A DNA stretch of 64,000 bases from Kineosporia aurantiaca JCM 3230 (GCA_000719025.1 JODP01000009.1:186001-250000); one strand, 5' to 3'; shown: positions 33,282 through 41,928, numbered from the stretch's first letter. Notes: generated by a model from the letters alone, not told the origin. Program-made: numbers and translations.

Positions 33282-34094
33282 TCAGACGGCCGGCGGCGTG
33301 GGGGTGTCCGGGCTCTCGGCCGCCAGGATCGCCGCGCCGATGATCCCCGCGTCGTTGAGCAGCTCGGCCGGCACGATCGGGGTGCGCAGGTCGAGCAGGG
33401 GCAGGAACTTCGAGCTCTTCTTGCTCACCCCGCCGCCGACCACGAACAGGTCGGGCCAGAACAGCTTCTCCACCGTGCTGAAGTAGGTCTGCAGCCGGTG
33501 CGCCCACTTCTCCCAGGTCAGGTCCTCGCGCTCGCGGGCGCTGTCGGCGGCCCGGTGCTCGGCGTCGTGCCCGTCGATCTCCAGGTGCCCGAGCTCGGTG
33601 TTCGGCATCAACTGGCCGTCCAGCAGCACGGCGGACCCGATGCCGGTGCCCAGGGTGAGCACGATGACCAGGCCCTTGGTGTCCTTCGCGGCGCCGAACC
33701 GGGCCTCGGCCACGCCGGCCGCGTCCGCGTCGTTGACCACGTGCACGCTGCGGCCGAGCCGGGCGCTGAACAGCGTGTCCACGTCCGTGTCGATCCACGC
33801 CTGGTCCACGTTGGCCGCGGTCCGGGCCACCCCGTGCTGGATCACCGCCGGGAAGGTCACCCCGATCGGGCCGGTGCCGGAGGCCTCCCCGAAACTGGTG
33901 ACGATCTCGGCGACGACGTCCGCGACCGCACCGGGGGTGGACGGCGAGGGGGTGGGGATCCGCAGTCGCTCGGCCGCGAACTTGCCGCCGGTCAGGTCGA
34001 CCGGGGCGCCCTTGATCCCGGAACCGCCGATGTCGATGCCGAAACCCGCGGTCGGGGCGGTCTTGTCGGTGGTGGGCGTGTCTTCGGAGCTCAT
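33282..34094 (-). CDS. ppgK: polyphosphate glucokinase, ROK family (270 aa)
   Basis: Phosphorylates glucose using polyphosphate or ATP in the cytoplasm, feeding sugars from the two import islands into glycolysis. The ROK phosphate motif FGIDIGGSGIKG is at residues about 18-29; VVNDADAAGVAEARFG, VLTLGTGIGSAVL and ELGHLEIDG (sugar-binding Glu) follow. Length fits PpgK. ATG at 34094 follows AAGGACG. It is followed by the convergent 86-aa gene and preceded by map on the same strand with 41 bases between, so co-transcription is possible. Confidence 0.92.
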   Translation of the reverse strand: MSSEDTPTTDKTAPTAGFGIDIGGSGIKGAPVDLTGGKFAAERLRIPTPSPSTPGAVADVVAEIVTSFGEASGTGPIGVTFPAVIQHGVARTAANVDQAWIDTDVDTLFSARLGRSVHVVNDADAAGVAEARFGAAKDTKGLVIVLTLGTGIGSAVLLDGQLMPNTELGHLEIDGHDAEHRAADSAREREDLTWEKWAHRLQTYFSTVEKLFWPDLFVVGGGVSKKSSKFLPLLDLRTPIVPAELLNDAGIIGAAILAAESPDTPTPPAV

Positions 34095-34135
34095 CGTCGT
34101 CCTTCGTCGGCCGCAGCGGCGGGGGAACAGCAGTA

Positions 34136-35032
34136 TCAGGGCAGGGTGAGGATCTCGGCGCCGGTCTCGGTGACCAGCAGGGTGTGCTCGAACTGGGCGG
34201 TGCGCCGGCGGTCCTTGGTGACGACCGTCCACCCGTCGTCCCACATCTGCCACTCGTGCGTGCCGAGGGTGAGCATCGGCTCGATGGTGAAGGTCATGCC
34301 CGGCTCGATCACCGTGGCAAAGTTCGGCGCCGCGTCGTAGTGCGGCACCACCAGCCCGGTGTGAAAGCCGGTGCCGATGCCGTGCCCGGTGAAGTCGCGG
34401 ACCACGCCGTAGCCGAAACGCTTGGCGTAGGCCTCGATCACCCGGCCGATCACGTTGATCTGGCGGCCCGGCCGCACCGCCCGGATGCCGCGCATCATCG
34501 CCTCGTGGGTGCGCTCGACCAGCAGCCGGGACTCCGGGTCCACCTCGCCGGCCAGGAACGTGGCGTCGCAGTCGCCGTGCACGCCGAGCCCGTCGCGGGT
34601 CAGGTAGCCGGTGATGTCCACGTTGATGATGTCGCCGTCCCGCACCACCGTGGAGTCCGGGATGCCGTGGCAGACCACCTCGTTCAGGCTGGTGCACAAC
34701 GACTTCGGGAAACCCTTGTACCCCAGCGTGGAGGGGTAGACGTGGTGGTCGAGCAGGAACTCGTGGCCGATCCGGTCCAGCTCGTCGGTGGTGATGCCGG
34801 GGCGCACGTTCTTCCCGACCTCGGCGAGCGCGGAGCCGGCGATCCGGCCGGCCTCGCGCATCAGCTCGATCGTGGCCGCGTCCTTGACCTCGGGCCCGGT
34901 GTACTTCGCCGGAGCGGGCCGGTCCACGTACTCCGGTCGCGGGATGTCGGCCGGGACCGCCCGGCGCGGGCTGACCACGCCGGGCACCAGCGTGCCGAGC
35001 GGCGCGGACGAAGTTCCCGACAAGGTGCTCAT
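34136..35032 (-). CDS. map: type I methionine aminopeptidase (298 aa)
   Basis: Removes N-terminal methionine. All metal-site elements are visible: VCHGIPD, INVDITGYL..VHGDCDATF (two Asp), GHGIGTGFHTG (His), FTIEPM (Glu) and FEHTLLVTE (Glu). An N-terminal extension of about 45 residues with Pro-rich sequence is typical of the actinobacterial long form (MetAP1c), rather than the short form near rpsM. ATG at 35032. A 16-bp perfect GGGGCCGG palindrome lies just upstream at 35054-35069, and the gene upstream on the same strand is a small hypothetical one. Confidence 0.95.
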   Translation of the reverse strand: MSTLSGTSSAPLGTLVPGVVSPRRAVPADIPRPEYVDRPAPAKYTGPEVKDAATIELMREAGRIAGSALAEVGKNVRPGITTDELDRIGHEFLLDHHVYPSTLGYKGFPKSLCTSLNEVVCHGIPDSTVVRDGDIINVDITGYLTRDGLGVHGDCDATFLAGEVDPESRLLVERTHEAMMRGIRAVRPGRQINVIGRVIEAYAKRFGYGVVRDFTGHGIGTGFHTGLVVPHYDAAPNFATVIEPGMTFTIEPMLTLGTHEWQMWDDGWTVVTKDRRRTAQFEHTLLVTETGAEILTLP

Positions 35033-35096
35033 AGCCCGCAGTCTAGGCCGCGGGGGGCCGGCCGGCCCCGGCAGCGGGGCGGCCGGGGCGCCTCGG

Positions 35097-35441
35097 TCAG
35101 ACCCGGACGTCGAGCAGGGCGCCCTCGGGCCGGTTCATCACCACGGTCTGCACGTTGGCGGGGGAGAACGGGTTCTGCACCGTGCCCCGGCCCGGGCCGC
35201 GGTAGTTCACGTACTGCTCGTACATCGCGGTCAGGTAGGTGTCGCTGGAACTGGGCTGGGCGTCCCGCCCGCCGTCCGCGATCCAGCCGAAACCCTTTCC
35301 GGAAGAGGAGTTCTCCGGACCGGAGTCGGCGTCGAACGACCAGGACCGGGCCTGCGAGCCGGCCGGGTTGGCGTCGGCGTCGGGTGCGGTCAGGGCAATC
35401 TGTGCGGTTGACAACGGCGAACCGCCGATGCGCATGTCCAT
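35097..35441 (-). CDS. hypothetical protein (114 aa)
   Basis: Not recognised. From ATG 35441 the frame reads MDMRIGGSPLSTAQIALTA, is rich in Asp, Ser, Gly and Pro in its middle (predicted disordered) and ends VVMNRPEGALLDVRV. It is soluble and has no cysteine. The frame remains open to 35513, so the start is uncertain, and no strong ribosome site precedes either. It lies 64 bases upstream of map and is divergent from the SPOR-like gene. Confidence 0.5.
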   Translation of the reverse strand: MDMRIGGSPLSTAQIALTAPDADANPAGSQARSWSFDADSGPENSSSGKGFGWIADGGRDAQPSSSDTYLTAMYEQYVNYRGPGRGTVQNPFSPANVQTVVMNRPEGALLDVRV

Positions 35442-35608
35442 GGCAAGGTGCCCCCGGGGCAGATGGTGGATTTCACGGCCGGTCTCGTCCGTGAGAGCGG
35501 GCTGGTGATGCACATGACATCGGGACCGCCCGGCCGGATCTTGACTCGTCCGTCGCAGGAAAAGGATCGCCGGTTGCGGGGACGCCGGGCGCGGTTATCG
35601 TCATGATC

Positions 35609-35800
35609 ATGAGCGAAGGGGCAACGCAGTTCTGGTACAACCTCTCCACCGGTCAGGTCGAGGAGGCCACCCACAAGGGGCAGGGTAAGGACGTCCTTGG
35701 TCCCTACCCCACCCGTGAGGCCGCCCAGCAGGCGCTGGAGACCGCCCGCAACCGCACCGAGCAGTGGGACGAGGAAGACCGCCGCTGGCGGGACAAATGA
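35609..35800 (+). CDS. small SPOR-like conserved protein (63 aa)
   Basis: The pattern FWYNLSTGQVEEATHKGQGKD..GPYPTREAAQQALETA with an acidic tail (EQWDEEDRRW) matches a small actinobacterial protein often annotated as SPOR domain-containing. The full SPOR peptidoglycan-binding fold would need about 70 residues, so function is uncertain. ATG at 35609 is preferred over 35603 by homology. It is followed by an inverted repeat at 35815-35853. Confidence 0.7.
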   Translation: MSEGATQFWYNLSTGQVEEATHKGQGKDVLGPYPTREAAQQALETARNRTEQWDEEDRRWRDK

Positions 35801-35814
35801 TCTGATCGGAGCCC

Positions 35815-35853
35815 CTGGGGAAATGCATCGGGATTGACGATGGATTTCCCCAG
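35815..35853. promoter_or_regulatory. inverted repeat ahead of the marR gene
   Basis: Arms CTGGGGAAAT (35815-35824) and ATTTCCCCAG (35844-35853) are perfect 10-base complements separated by 19 bases. It stands 15 bases before the MarR-family start, so it is a good candidate for an autoregulatory operator; termination of the preceding small gene is an alternative. Confidence 0.6.
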
Positions 35854-35868
35854 CGGGACCGTTCTCCC

Positions 35869-36345
35869 GTGGATCGGGAGAACGGCAAGGACACTGAGGA
35901 GGGCCGGGCCACGGCGGAGTGGTTCGCCACCGCCTTCCCGGAGCTCTACCTCAGGTTTCATCGCCGCGACGAGAAGCGGTCGGAGCTGTCCGGGGCCTCC
36001 CGGGCGGTGCTGAACCATCTCTCCCGGTCCGGCCCGCTGACGGTGGGGGAGGCGGCCGCTCACCTGGAGCGGGCGCAGTCGGTCGTCAGCGACGTGGTCA
36101 GCCAGCTCGCCGCCAAGGGCCTGCTGGAACGCTGGGACGATCCCCGCGACCGCCGCCGGACCCTGGTCTGGCTCACCCCGTCCGGTCTGGAGTTCCTCCG
36201 CCGGGATCGGGACGTACTGTCGATCGGCCTGCTCCGGCGGGCGTTCATGCAGTTGACGGACGAAGAGCGCTCCGCCCTCGAGCGCGGCGTCCGGGCGTTA
36301 CTGGCCACCTCCGTAAGCGACCAGAGCGAGAGGAACCCGGGATGA
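35869..36345 (+). CDS. MarR-family transcriptional regulator (158 aa)
   Basis: The winged helix reads LSGASRAVLNHLSRSGPLTVGEAAAHLERAQSVVSDVVSQLAAKGLLERWDDPRDRRRTLVWLTP, with the recognition helix and the wing DPRDRRRTLV typical of MarR. Flanking helices (RRAFMQLTDEERSALERGVRALL) form the dimer interface. GTG at 35869 is the only plausible start with an open frame. Its stop overlaps the next gene's ATG as ATGA, so it probably controls itself and the zinc-ribbon partner. The effector is unknown. Confidence 0.88.
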   Translation: MDRENGKDTEEGRATAEWFATAFPELYLRFHRRDEKRSELSGASRAVLNHLSRSGPLTVGEAAAHLERAQSVVSDVVSQLAAKGLLERWDDPRDRRRTLVWLTPSGLEFLRRDRDVLSIGLLRRAFMQLTDEERSALERGVRALLATSVSDQSERNPG

Positions 36346-36578
36346 GTACTCCCTGCGAGAGCTGCAGCATGCCGATCGAGTCGGGCCCGTACTGCGCGCA
36401 CTGCACCGACGAGGAAGGCCGGCTCCAGCCCTTCGAGGAGCGATTCGAGCGAATGGTGAGCTGGCAGGCCCGGCAGAAGCCGGAGGCCTCCCGGGCCGAG
36501 CTGGAGGCCGACACCCTGGCCTATCTGGCCACGATGCCGGCCTGGCGCGACCATCCCCGGGTCCTCGCCCGTTCCTGA
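36342..36578 (+). CDS. putative zinc-ribbon protein (78 aa)
   Basis: Two cysteine pairs, CESCSMPI and CAHCTDEEG, form a short zinc ribbon at the N-terminus, followed by a helical tail (LQPFEERFERMVSWQAR...EADTLAYLATMPAWRDHP). It resembles the 'putative zinc ribbon' domain found beside regulators. It is translationally coupled to the MarR gene by the ATGA overlap and ends one base before the convergent panB stop. Function unknown; a regulator-partner role is inferred from coupling. Confidence 0.78.
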   Translation: MSTPCESCSMPIESGPYCAHCTDEEGRLQPFEERFERMVSWQARQKPEASRAELEADTLAYLATMPAWRDHPRVLARS

Positions 36579-36579
36579 C

Positions 36580-37431
36580 CTACTCCTCGAAAGTGTGCTC
36601 CGGCGCGGGGAACGTGCCGTGCCGGACATCGCGGGCGTAGTCCTGCGCGGCCTTCGTGAGAATGCCGCGCAGGTCCGCGTACTTCTTCACGAACCGGGGG
36701 GTCTTGCCCCCGGTCAGCCCGGCCATGTCGGTCCAGACCAGGACCTGCGCGTCGCAGTCGGGCCCGGCCCCGATCCCGATCGTCGGGATGTCCAGGGCCT
36801 TGGTCACCATGGCCGCGGTCGGCGCCGGCACCATCTCCATCACCAGGGCGAAGGCCCCGGCCGCCTGCAGCGCCAGGGCGTCCTCGACCAGGCGCTCGGC
36901 GGTGTCGCCGCGCCCCTGGACCCGGTAGCCGCCCAGGGCGTGCTCGCTCTGCGGGGTGAAGCCGATGTGCCCCATCACCGGGATGCCGGAATCGGTGAGC
37001 AGCCGGACCGCCGGGGCCATTGCGACCCCGCCCTCCAGCTTGACCGCGTGGGTCAGCCCCTCCTTCATCAGCCGGACCGCGGTGTCGAAGGCCTGCTGCG
37101 GCGAGGCCTGGTAGCTGCCGAACGGCAGGTCGGCCACCACGAGGGCGTGCGGGGCCGCCCCGGCCACGGCCCGGACCAGCGGGATCAGCTCGTCCGTGGT
37201 CACCGGCAGGGTGGTCTGGTGGCCCAGCACGTTGTTCGCGGCCGAGTCGCCGACCAGCAGCACCGGGATCCCCGCGGCGTCGAACACCGCGGCCGAGAGC
37301 TGGTCGTACGCCGTCAGCATGGCCCAACGCTCGCCCCGGGCCTTCATCTGCTGCAGGTGGTGGATCCGGATCTTCTTCACCGGGACCTCGGCGCCGCCGT
37401 ACGGCGCCGCTTCTTCCTGCTGCTCGCTCAT
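36580..37431 (-). CDS. panB: 3-methyl-2-oxobutanoate hydroxymethyltransferase (283 aa)
   Basis: First step of pantothenate synthesis: adds a hydroxymethyl group from methylene-tetrahydrofolate to ketoisovalerate. Motifs KIRIHHLQQMKARGERWAML, VGDSAANNVLGHQTTLPVTTDE (metal Asp), DLPFGSYQ, KLEGG, MGHIGFTPQS and PTIGIGAGPDCDAQVLVW are all present in order. ATG at 37431 has AGGAG upstream. The position beside glnA2, as in mycobacteria (Rv2225 and Rv2222c), is conserved gene order. It is divergent from glnA2 across a 314-bp region. Confidence 0.96.
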   Translation of the reverse strand: MSEQQEEAAPYGGAEVPVKKIRIHHLQQMKARGERWAMLTAYDQLSAAVFDAAGIPVLLVGDSAANNVLGHQTTLPVTTDELIPLVRAVAGAAPHALVVADLPFGSYQASPQQAFDTAVRLMKEGLTHAVKLEGGVAMAPAVRLLTDSGIPVMGHIGFTPQSEHALGGYRVQGRGDTAERLVEDALALQAAGAFALVMEMVPAPTAAMVTKALDIPTIGIGAGPDCDAQVLVWTDMAGLTGGKTPRFVKKYADLRGILTKAAQDYARDVRHGTFPAPEHTFEE

Positions 37432-37745
37432 CGCTGACACTCCTCTGCCCATCTTCCCGCCCCCTCGTCGTTCAGGGGCGGTGCCCCTCCATCGTCCTAC
37501 GCGCAGGGATCGGTGCGACGTGCGTGCGGTCACACCTGATTACGGACGTTCGCGGTTCACCATGGAGTCGGATCTGTCGATGGCGGCGTTGAACTGGTGT
37601 TAGGTGCGCCACCGTAGGGTGCGTTTGTTGAGTTCCCGGGCGGTTTGGGGCCAACTGACGGGTACGGCAGTACACCGAGGGCCAGGGGATCTGGCAGGCT
37701 CGGCAGTCCGGAAACCATGAGCCACGGAAAAAGGGAAGGACCGGC
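37432..37745. promoter_or_regulatory. 314-bp divergent region between panB and glnA2
   Basis: No gene is supported. The promoters of panB and glnA2 must lie here. TTGAAC (37589-37594) and TAGGGT (37615-37620) are on the plus strand but 20 bases apart, so they are a weak pair. No clear GlnR-type box could be asserted by eye. Confidence 0.4.
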
Positions 37746-39092
37746 ATGGACAGGCAGCAGGAGTTCATCCTCCGCTCCATCGAGGAACGGGACATCCGGT
37801 TCATCCGGCTCTGGTTCACCGACATCCTGGGATCGCTGAAGAGCGTCTCGATCGCCCCGGCCGAGCTGGAGGGCGCGTTCGCCGAGGGGATCGGGTTCGA
37901 CGGCTCGGCGATCGAGGGCCTGGCCCGGGTGCACGAGGCCGACATGCTGGCCAAGCCGGACCCCTCGACCTTCCAGGTGCTGCCCTGGCGCGGTGAGACG
38001 CACGGCACCGCCCGGATGTTCTGCGACATCTTCACCCCGGACACGCCCCGGCCCGAGCCCGCGATGATGGACCCGCGCAACGTGCTCAAGCGCGCCCTGA
38101 ACAAGGCGGCCGAGCACGGGCTGAGCTTCTACACCCACCCCGAGATCGAGTTCTACCTGTTCAAGGAGCCGACCACCGCGGGTCAGGAGCCGGAGCCGGT
38201 GGACCAGGCCGGGTACTTCGACCACGTGCCGCGCGGTACCACGCACGACTTCCGGCGGGCCGCGATCGGCGTGCTGGAGTCGATGGGCATCTCGGTCGAG
38301 TTCAGCCATCACGAGGCCGGGCCCGGCCAGAACGAGATCGACCTGCGCTACGCGGACGCGCTGACCATGGCCGACAACATCATGACGTTCCGGACCGTGG
38401 TCAAGGAGGTCGCGCTCGAGCAGGGGCTGTTCGCCTCGTTCATGCCCAAGCCGCTGAACGAGCACCCGGGTTCGGGCATGCACACCCACTTCTCGCTCTT
38501 CGAGGGCGACGTCAACGCCTTCCACGAGGCCGGCGCCGAGTACCAGCTGAGCAAGATCGCCCGGCAGTTCATCGCCGGCCTGCTCAAGCACGCCGCCGAG
38601 ATCACCGCGGTGACCAACCAGTGGGTGAACTCCTACAAGCGGCTCTGGGGCGGCGCCGAGGCCCCGGCCTACGTCTGCTGGGGGCACAACAACCGCTCGG
38701 CCCTGATCCGGGTGCCGATGTACAAGCCGGGCAAGGGCCAGTCCACCCGGGTCGAGTTCCGCGGCCTGGACAGCGCCTGCAACCCCTACCTGGCCTTCGC
38801 GCTGATGCTCTCGGCCGGGATGAAGGGCATCGAGGAGGGGCTGGAGCTGCCGGAGGGCGCCGACGACAACGTCTGGTCGCTGACCGACGCCGAGCGCCGG
38901 GCGATGGGCATCACCCGCCTGCCCTCCAGCCTGGACCAGGCGATCTCGATCATGGAGGACTCGGAGCTGGTGGCCGAGACCCTGGGCGAGGGGGTGTTCG
39001 ACTTCTTCCTGCGCAACAAGCGGGCGGAATGGGCGGACTACCGCAACCAGGTGACGCCGTTCGAACTGAAGCGTTACCTGCCGTTGCTGTGA
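37746..39092 (+). CDS. glnA2: type I glutamine synthetase, GlnA2-like (448 aa)
   Basis: ATP-dependent ligation of ammonia to glutamate, or to another amine donor in some GlnA2-type homologues. GSI hallmarks include GFDGSAIEGLARVHEADM, PEIEFYLFK, HHEAGPGQNEIDLRYADAL, MPKPLNEHPGSGMHTHFSL and CNPYLAFALMLSAGMKGIE. The loop that carries the adenylylated Tyr in GlnA1 (NLYDLPPE) reads NVWSLTDAE here, so the usual modification site is absent, as expected for the 448-aa GlnA2 subtype. ATG at 37746 follows GGAAGGA. The gene for GlnE, which modifies GlnA1, lies 2.8 kb downstream. Confidence 0.94.
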   Translation: MDRQQEFILRSIEERDIRFIRLWFTDILGSLKSVSIAPAELEGAFAEGIGFDGSAIEGLARVHEADMLAKPDPSTFQVLPWRGETHGTARMFCDIFTPDTPRPEPAMMDPRNVLKRALNKAAEHGLSFYTHPEIEFYLFKEPTTAGQEPEPVDQAGYFDHVPRGTTHDFRRAAIGVLESMGISVEFSHHEAGPGQNEIDLRYADALTMADNIMTFRTVVKEVALEQGLFASFMPKPLNEHPGSGMHTHFSLFEGDVNAFHEAGAEYQLSKIARQFIAGLLKHAAEITAVTNQWVNSYKRLWGGAEAPAYVCWGHNNRSALIRVPMYKPGKGQSTRVEFRGLDSACNPYLAFALMLSAGMKGIEEGLELPEGADDNVWSLTDAERRAMGITRLPSSLDQAISIMEDSELVAETLGEGVFDFFLRNKRAEWADYRNQVTPFELKRYLPLL

Positions 39093-39219
39093 CCCCCAGG
39101 GATCCGGCAATCGGCTGAATCTGGCGCCCGGACCTGCGGAACCCCGCGGGACCGGGCGACTGGATCGGGTAGCAGGCGTCTCGCGGGGAGGCGCCGCGGC
39201 CCCGCGGGAGCGCGAACCG

Positions 39220-39822
39220 ATGGCAGACGCCGTGCCTGGTGCCCGTGCGTCGACGCGCTCGACCGTGCTCGCGGTCGGGATCGGGGGTCTGGCCGGCGCC
39301 CTTCTGTGCTCCGGGATGGTCTGGCAGAGGTCCAGCGCGATGTTCACCGGCTCGACGGGCACGTCCGGCACCTGGGCGGCCGGGAGCGTCACGGTGACTG
39401 ACGACGACGCCGGACGCGCCGTGTTCGACAGCTCGCAGGACGGCCTGCTCACGGCGTACCAAACCCTGACGCGGTGCATCAAGGTCACGTACACCGGTTC
39501 GATCGTCTCCGGCACCCAGGTCCGCCTGTACGCGTCTGCGACGGGGGCGCTGGCCGGTCAGCTGAGCCTGACGGTGGACGAGGGAACGGGCGGTGCGTTC
39601 GGCGACTGCACCGGCTTCACCGCCACCACGGCCGGTCTCTACTCCGGCACGCTGGCCGGGTTTGCCGCCGGCGCCTCCTCCTTCGCCACCGGCGTCACCA
39701 ATTGGGCCCCCTCGACAACCCCGCAGAGCCGTACCTACCGCTTCACCGTGACGGTGCCGAACTCCAACGCGGCGCAGAACGGCTCGGCCACGGGCAGCTT
39801 CACCTGGGAAGCCCGGAGCTGA
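39220..39822 (+). CDS. CalY/TasA-like secreted protein with SipW-type signal (200 aa)
   Basis: The signal peptide (STVLAVGIGGLAGALLCSGMVW) is followed by a short linker and FTGSTGTSGTWAAGSVTVTDDDAGRAVF, the strand pattern at the start of TasA/camelysin (CalY)-type proteins processed by SipW-like peptidases. The rest is Thr/Ser/Gly-rich beta sequence with two Cys. It ends one base before the signal peptidase gene starts, so the pair is coupled, as substrate and processor pairs often are. Fibre or biofilm function is a family-based inference. Confidence 0.78.
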   Translation: MADAVPGARASTRSTVLAVGIGGLAGALLCSGMVWQRSSAMFTGSTGTSGTWAAGSVTVTDDDAGRAVFDSSQDGLLTAYQTLTRCIKVTYTGSIVSGTQVRLYASATGALAGQLSLTVDEGTGGAFGDCTGFTATTAGLYSGTLAGFAAGASSFATGVTNWAPSTTPQSRTYRFTVTVPNSNAAQNGSATGSFTWEARS

Positions 39823-39823
39823 G

Positions 39824-41161
39824 ATGGCGGGTCTGCGCAGGTTCGTCGTCCCGGTGCTGCTGGGCGTCGTTCTCGGGGTGTTCGTGACCCTGGGGACGCT
39901 GGTGATCGGGCCCCGCCTGGTGGGGTGGCAGCCGCTCACCATCGTCTCCGGTTCCATGACCCCGGTCGTCCACCGGGGCGACGTGGTCGTCATCGACCGG
40001 GCGCCGCGCTGGCCGGTCCCGGTCGGCACGGTCGTCACCTATCGGCAGGCGCAGACCGGGATCCTGGTGACCCACCGGGTCGTCTCGGTCGATCTCGACC
40101 GCCGGGCGTACCTCACCCGAGGGGACGCCAACCCCGTGAACGACTCGCAGCCGGTTCCGGCGGATGCGGTGCTGGGGCAGGCCCGGTTGCTGGTGCCCTT
40201 CGCCGGGTTGCCCACCCTGTTGCCCGGGGCGTACCTGCTCCTCCCGGTAACGCTGATCGGCTTCGGCGCGGCCGCAGGCTGGGGCGTGCGTCAATATCTG
40301 GATCGACGAGGTCTGCTGCGCCGGGCCGGCCGTAGACCGCCGAAGCTGGTCACCGGAATGTGCCTGGTCGTCGCGGCCGTTGGTCTGTCTTTCCCGGGAG
40401 AGGCGGGAGCAGTGAGCACCGCCCAGTTCTCCGGGACCACCGCGACGTCCTACAGCCTCGGCACCAAGACCTGGTCGGTGTTCGCCCAGAAGGCCCGGAC
40501 CCTGGGGCCGGTCTCCTACTGGACGATGGACGAGACCGGCACGACCACGCCCGACCTGTACGGCGGCAACACCATGACCTACGCCAGCGGCACCAGTACC
40601 GGTCTGGCGTCCGCCACCTCCGGGGGTTACGGGCGCTCGATCGGCCTCACCTACCTGTCCCACGGAGCCACGACGGCTGGTTCCCCGGCGAACCTGAACC
40701 TCCGGGGACCGATGAGCGTCATGGCCTGGGTGAAGCTGCCGACCGGCGCGAACACCCAGTTCGGTCGGTTCGTGGCGAAGTACCAGAACAACAATCCCGG
40801 TGGGGTCAGCTACATCCTGGCTCTCGGAACGGACACCACCAGCATGCGTTTCCTGCTCGACCTCACCGCGGGTACCCCGTCCCGACCCACGGCCACGGTG
40901 TCTATCCCGGCCGACAACGCCTGGCACTTCTATGTAGGGACGTGGGACGGGACGACCGCGCAGATCTACCGGGACGGGGTGGCCGGTGTCGCGGCTCCGG
41001 TCACCGGCGCCGGTCAGGTCGTCTCCACCGGTGGCCGGGTGGAGATCGGCGCGCCCCTGACCAACGAGTCCGGTCTCGGTCAGGTCGACGAGGCGGCGAT
41101 CTGGGACCGGGCCCTGACCCAGGCCGAGATCTCCGCCCTCTACTCGGCCGGGACGACCTGA
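39824..41161 (+). CDS. signal peptidase I (SipW/S26B type) fused to a C-terminal LamG-like domain (445 aa)
   Basis: Residues 8-30 are a membrane anchor. Catalysis is of the archaeal/ER type: Ser44 in IVSGSMTP, His84 in VTHRVV replacing the general-base Lys, and Asp101/Asp107 in TRGDANPVND. A second hydrophobic segment lies at about 140-165. A third, from about 184 to 205 (LVTGMCLVVAAVGLS... AGAVSTAQFSG), resembles a signal sequence followed by the start of a SipW-type substrate. Residues about 225-440 are a concanavalin-like LamG fold (SYWTMDETG, MSVMAWVKLPTG, WHFYVGTWDGTTAQIYRDG, VDEAAIWDRALTQAEI). The polypeptide may therefore contain both processor and cargo. Confidence 0.82.
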   Translation: MAGLRRFVVPVLLGVVLGVFVTLGTLVIGPRLVGWQPLTIVSGSMTPVVHRGDVVVIDRAPRWPVPVGTVVTYRQAQTGILVTHRVVSVDLDRRAYLTRGDANPVNDSQPVPADAVLGQARLLVPFAGLPTLLPGAYLLLPVTLIGFGAAAGWGVRQYLDRRGLLRRAGRRPPKLVTGMCLVVAAVGLSFPGEAGAVSTAQFSGTTATSYSLGTKTWSVFAQKARTLGPVSYWTMDETGTTTPDLYGGNTMTYASGTSTGLASATSGGYGRSIGLTYLSHGATTAGSPANLNLRGPMSVMAWVKLPTGANTQFGRFVAKYQNNNPGGVSYILALGTDTTSMRFLLDLTAGTPSRPTATVSIPADNAWHFYVGTWDGTTAQIYRDGVAGVAAPVTGAGQVVSTGGRVEIGAPLTNESGLGQVDEAAIWDRALTQAEISALYSAGTT

Positions 41162-41175
41162 CCGAGAATGGTCCG

Positions 41176-41928
41176 ATGACCGCGGACGAGCTGGGCCAGG
41201 TTCTGGTTGTCGAGCACGAGAAGGGCTGTCCACCGGCATTGTTCGGGGCCGCCCTGACCGAGTCCGGTCTCGGCCTGCGGGTGGTGCGGCCCTACCGGGG
41301 CGAGCCGGTGCCGACCGAGCTGGACGATTTCGCCGGGCTGGTGGTGCTCGGCGGGGTGATGGCGGCCTGGGAGGACGAGGTGGCGCCCTGGCTGCCCGCG
41401 GTCCGGTCGCTGCTGGCCCGGGCGGTGACCGAGCGGGTCCCGACGCTGGGGATCTGCCTGGGCGCGCAACTGCTGGCCCTGGCCTGCGGGGGCCGGGTGG
41501 AACGGGGTGCGGCCGGGCTGGAGGTGGGGCTGTCCGAGGTGACGGCGTTGCCGGAGGCCGACGCCGACCCGTACTTCGGGCCGATCGGGGACCGGCTGGG
41601 TCTGCCGCACTGGGAGGTGCGGCACTTCCACGGTGACGCGGTCACCGAACTGCCGCCCGACGCCGAGCTGCTGGTGACCGGAAAGACCTATGCCCATCAG
41701 GGGTTCCGGGTGGGCGAGACGGCCTGGGCGGTGCAGTACCACCCGGAGGTGAGCGGGGACGGGTTCCAGGACTGGGCCCGTAACGGCGCGCTGCGCGACC
41801 TGGACGACGTGATGTCGGCGATCCGGGCCACCGAGCCGACGCAGGAACGGCTGGCCCGGGCCCACGCCGCGGCCCTGGCCCAGGTGATCGGCGGGACCGG
41901 ACCGGGCGCATTACGGTGGGTCGGGTGA
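41176..41928 (+). CDS. class I glutamine amidotransferase-like protein (250 aa)
   Basis: GATase1 fold: the nucleophile Cys lies in LGICLGAQLLALACGG, with QYHPEVSGDGFQDW providing the His/Glu pair. Similar stand-alone proteins are annotated as GMP-synthase-like amidotransferases, some degrading gamma-glutamyl compounds; the substrate here is unknown. ATG at 41176 is 15 bases after the signal peptidase-LamG stop. Its stop overlaps the glnE start as GTGA, so it is coupled to glnE, which suggests a nitrogen-related role. Confidence 0.87.
   Translation: MTADELGQVLVVEHEKGCPPALFGAALTESGLGLRVVRPYRGEPVPTELDDFAGLVVLGGVMAAWEDEVAPWLPAVRSLLARAVTERVPTLGICLGAQLLALACGGRVERGAAGLEVGLSEVTALPEADADPYFGPIGDRLGLPHWEVRHFHGDAVTELPPDAELLVTGKTYAHQGFRVGETAWAVQYHPEVSGDGFQDWARNGALRDLDDVMSAIRATEPTQERLARAHAAALAQVIGGTGPGALRWVG

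Noticed and set aside
35054..35069. GGGGCCGGCCGGCCCC palindrome before map
   Set aside because: Loop-less GC palindromes are frequent in very GC-rich DNA and there is no T tract, so I do not call a terminator or operator.
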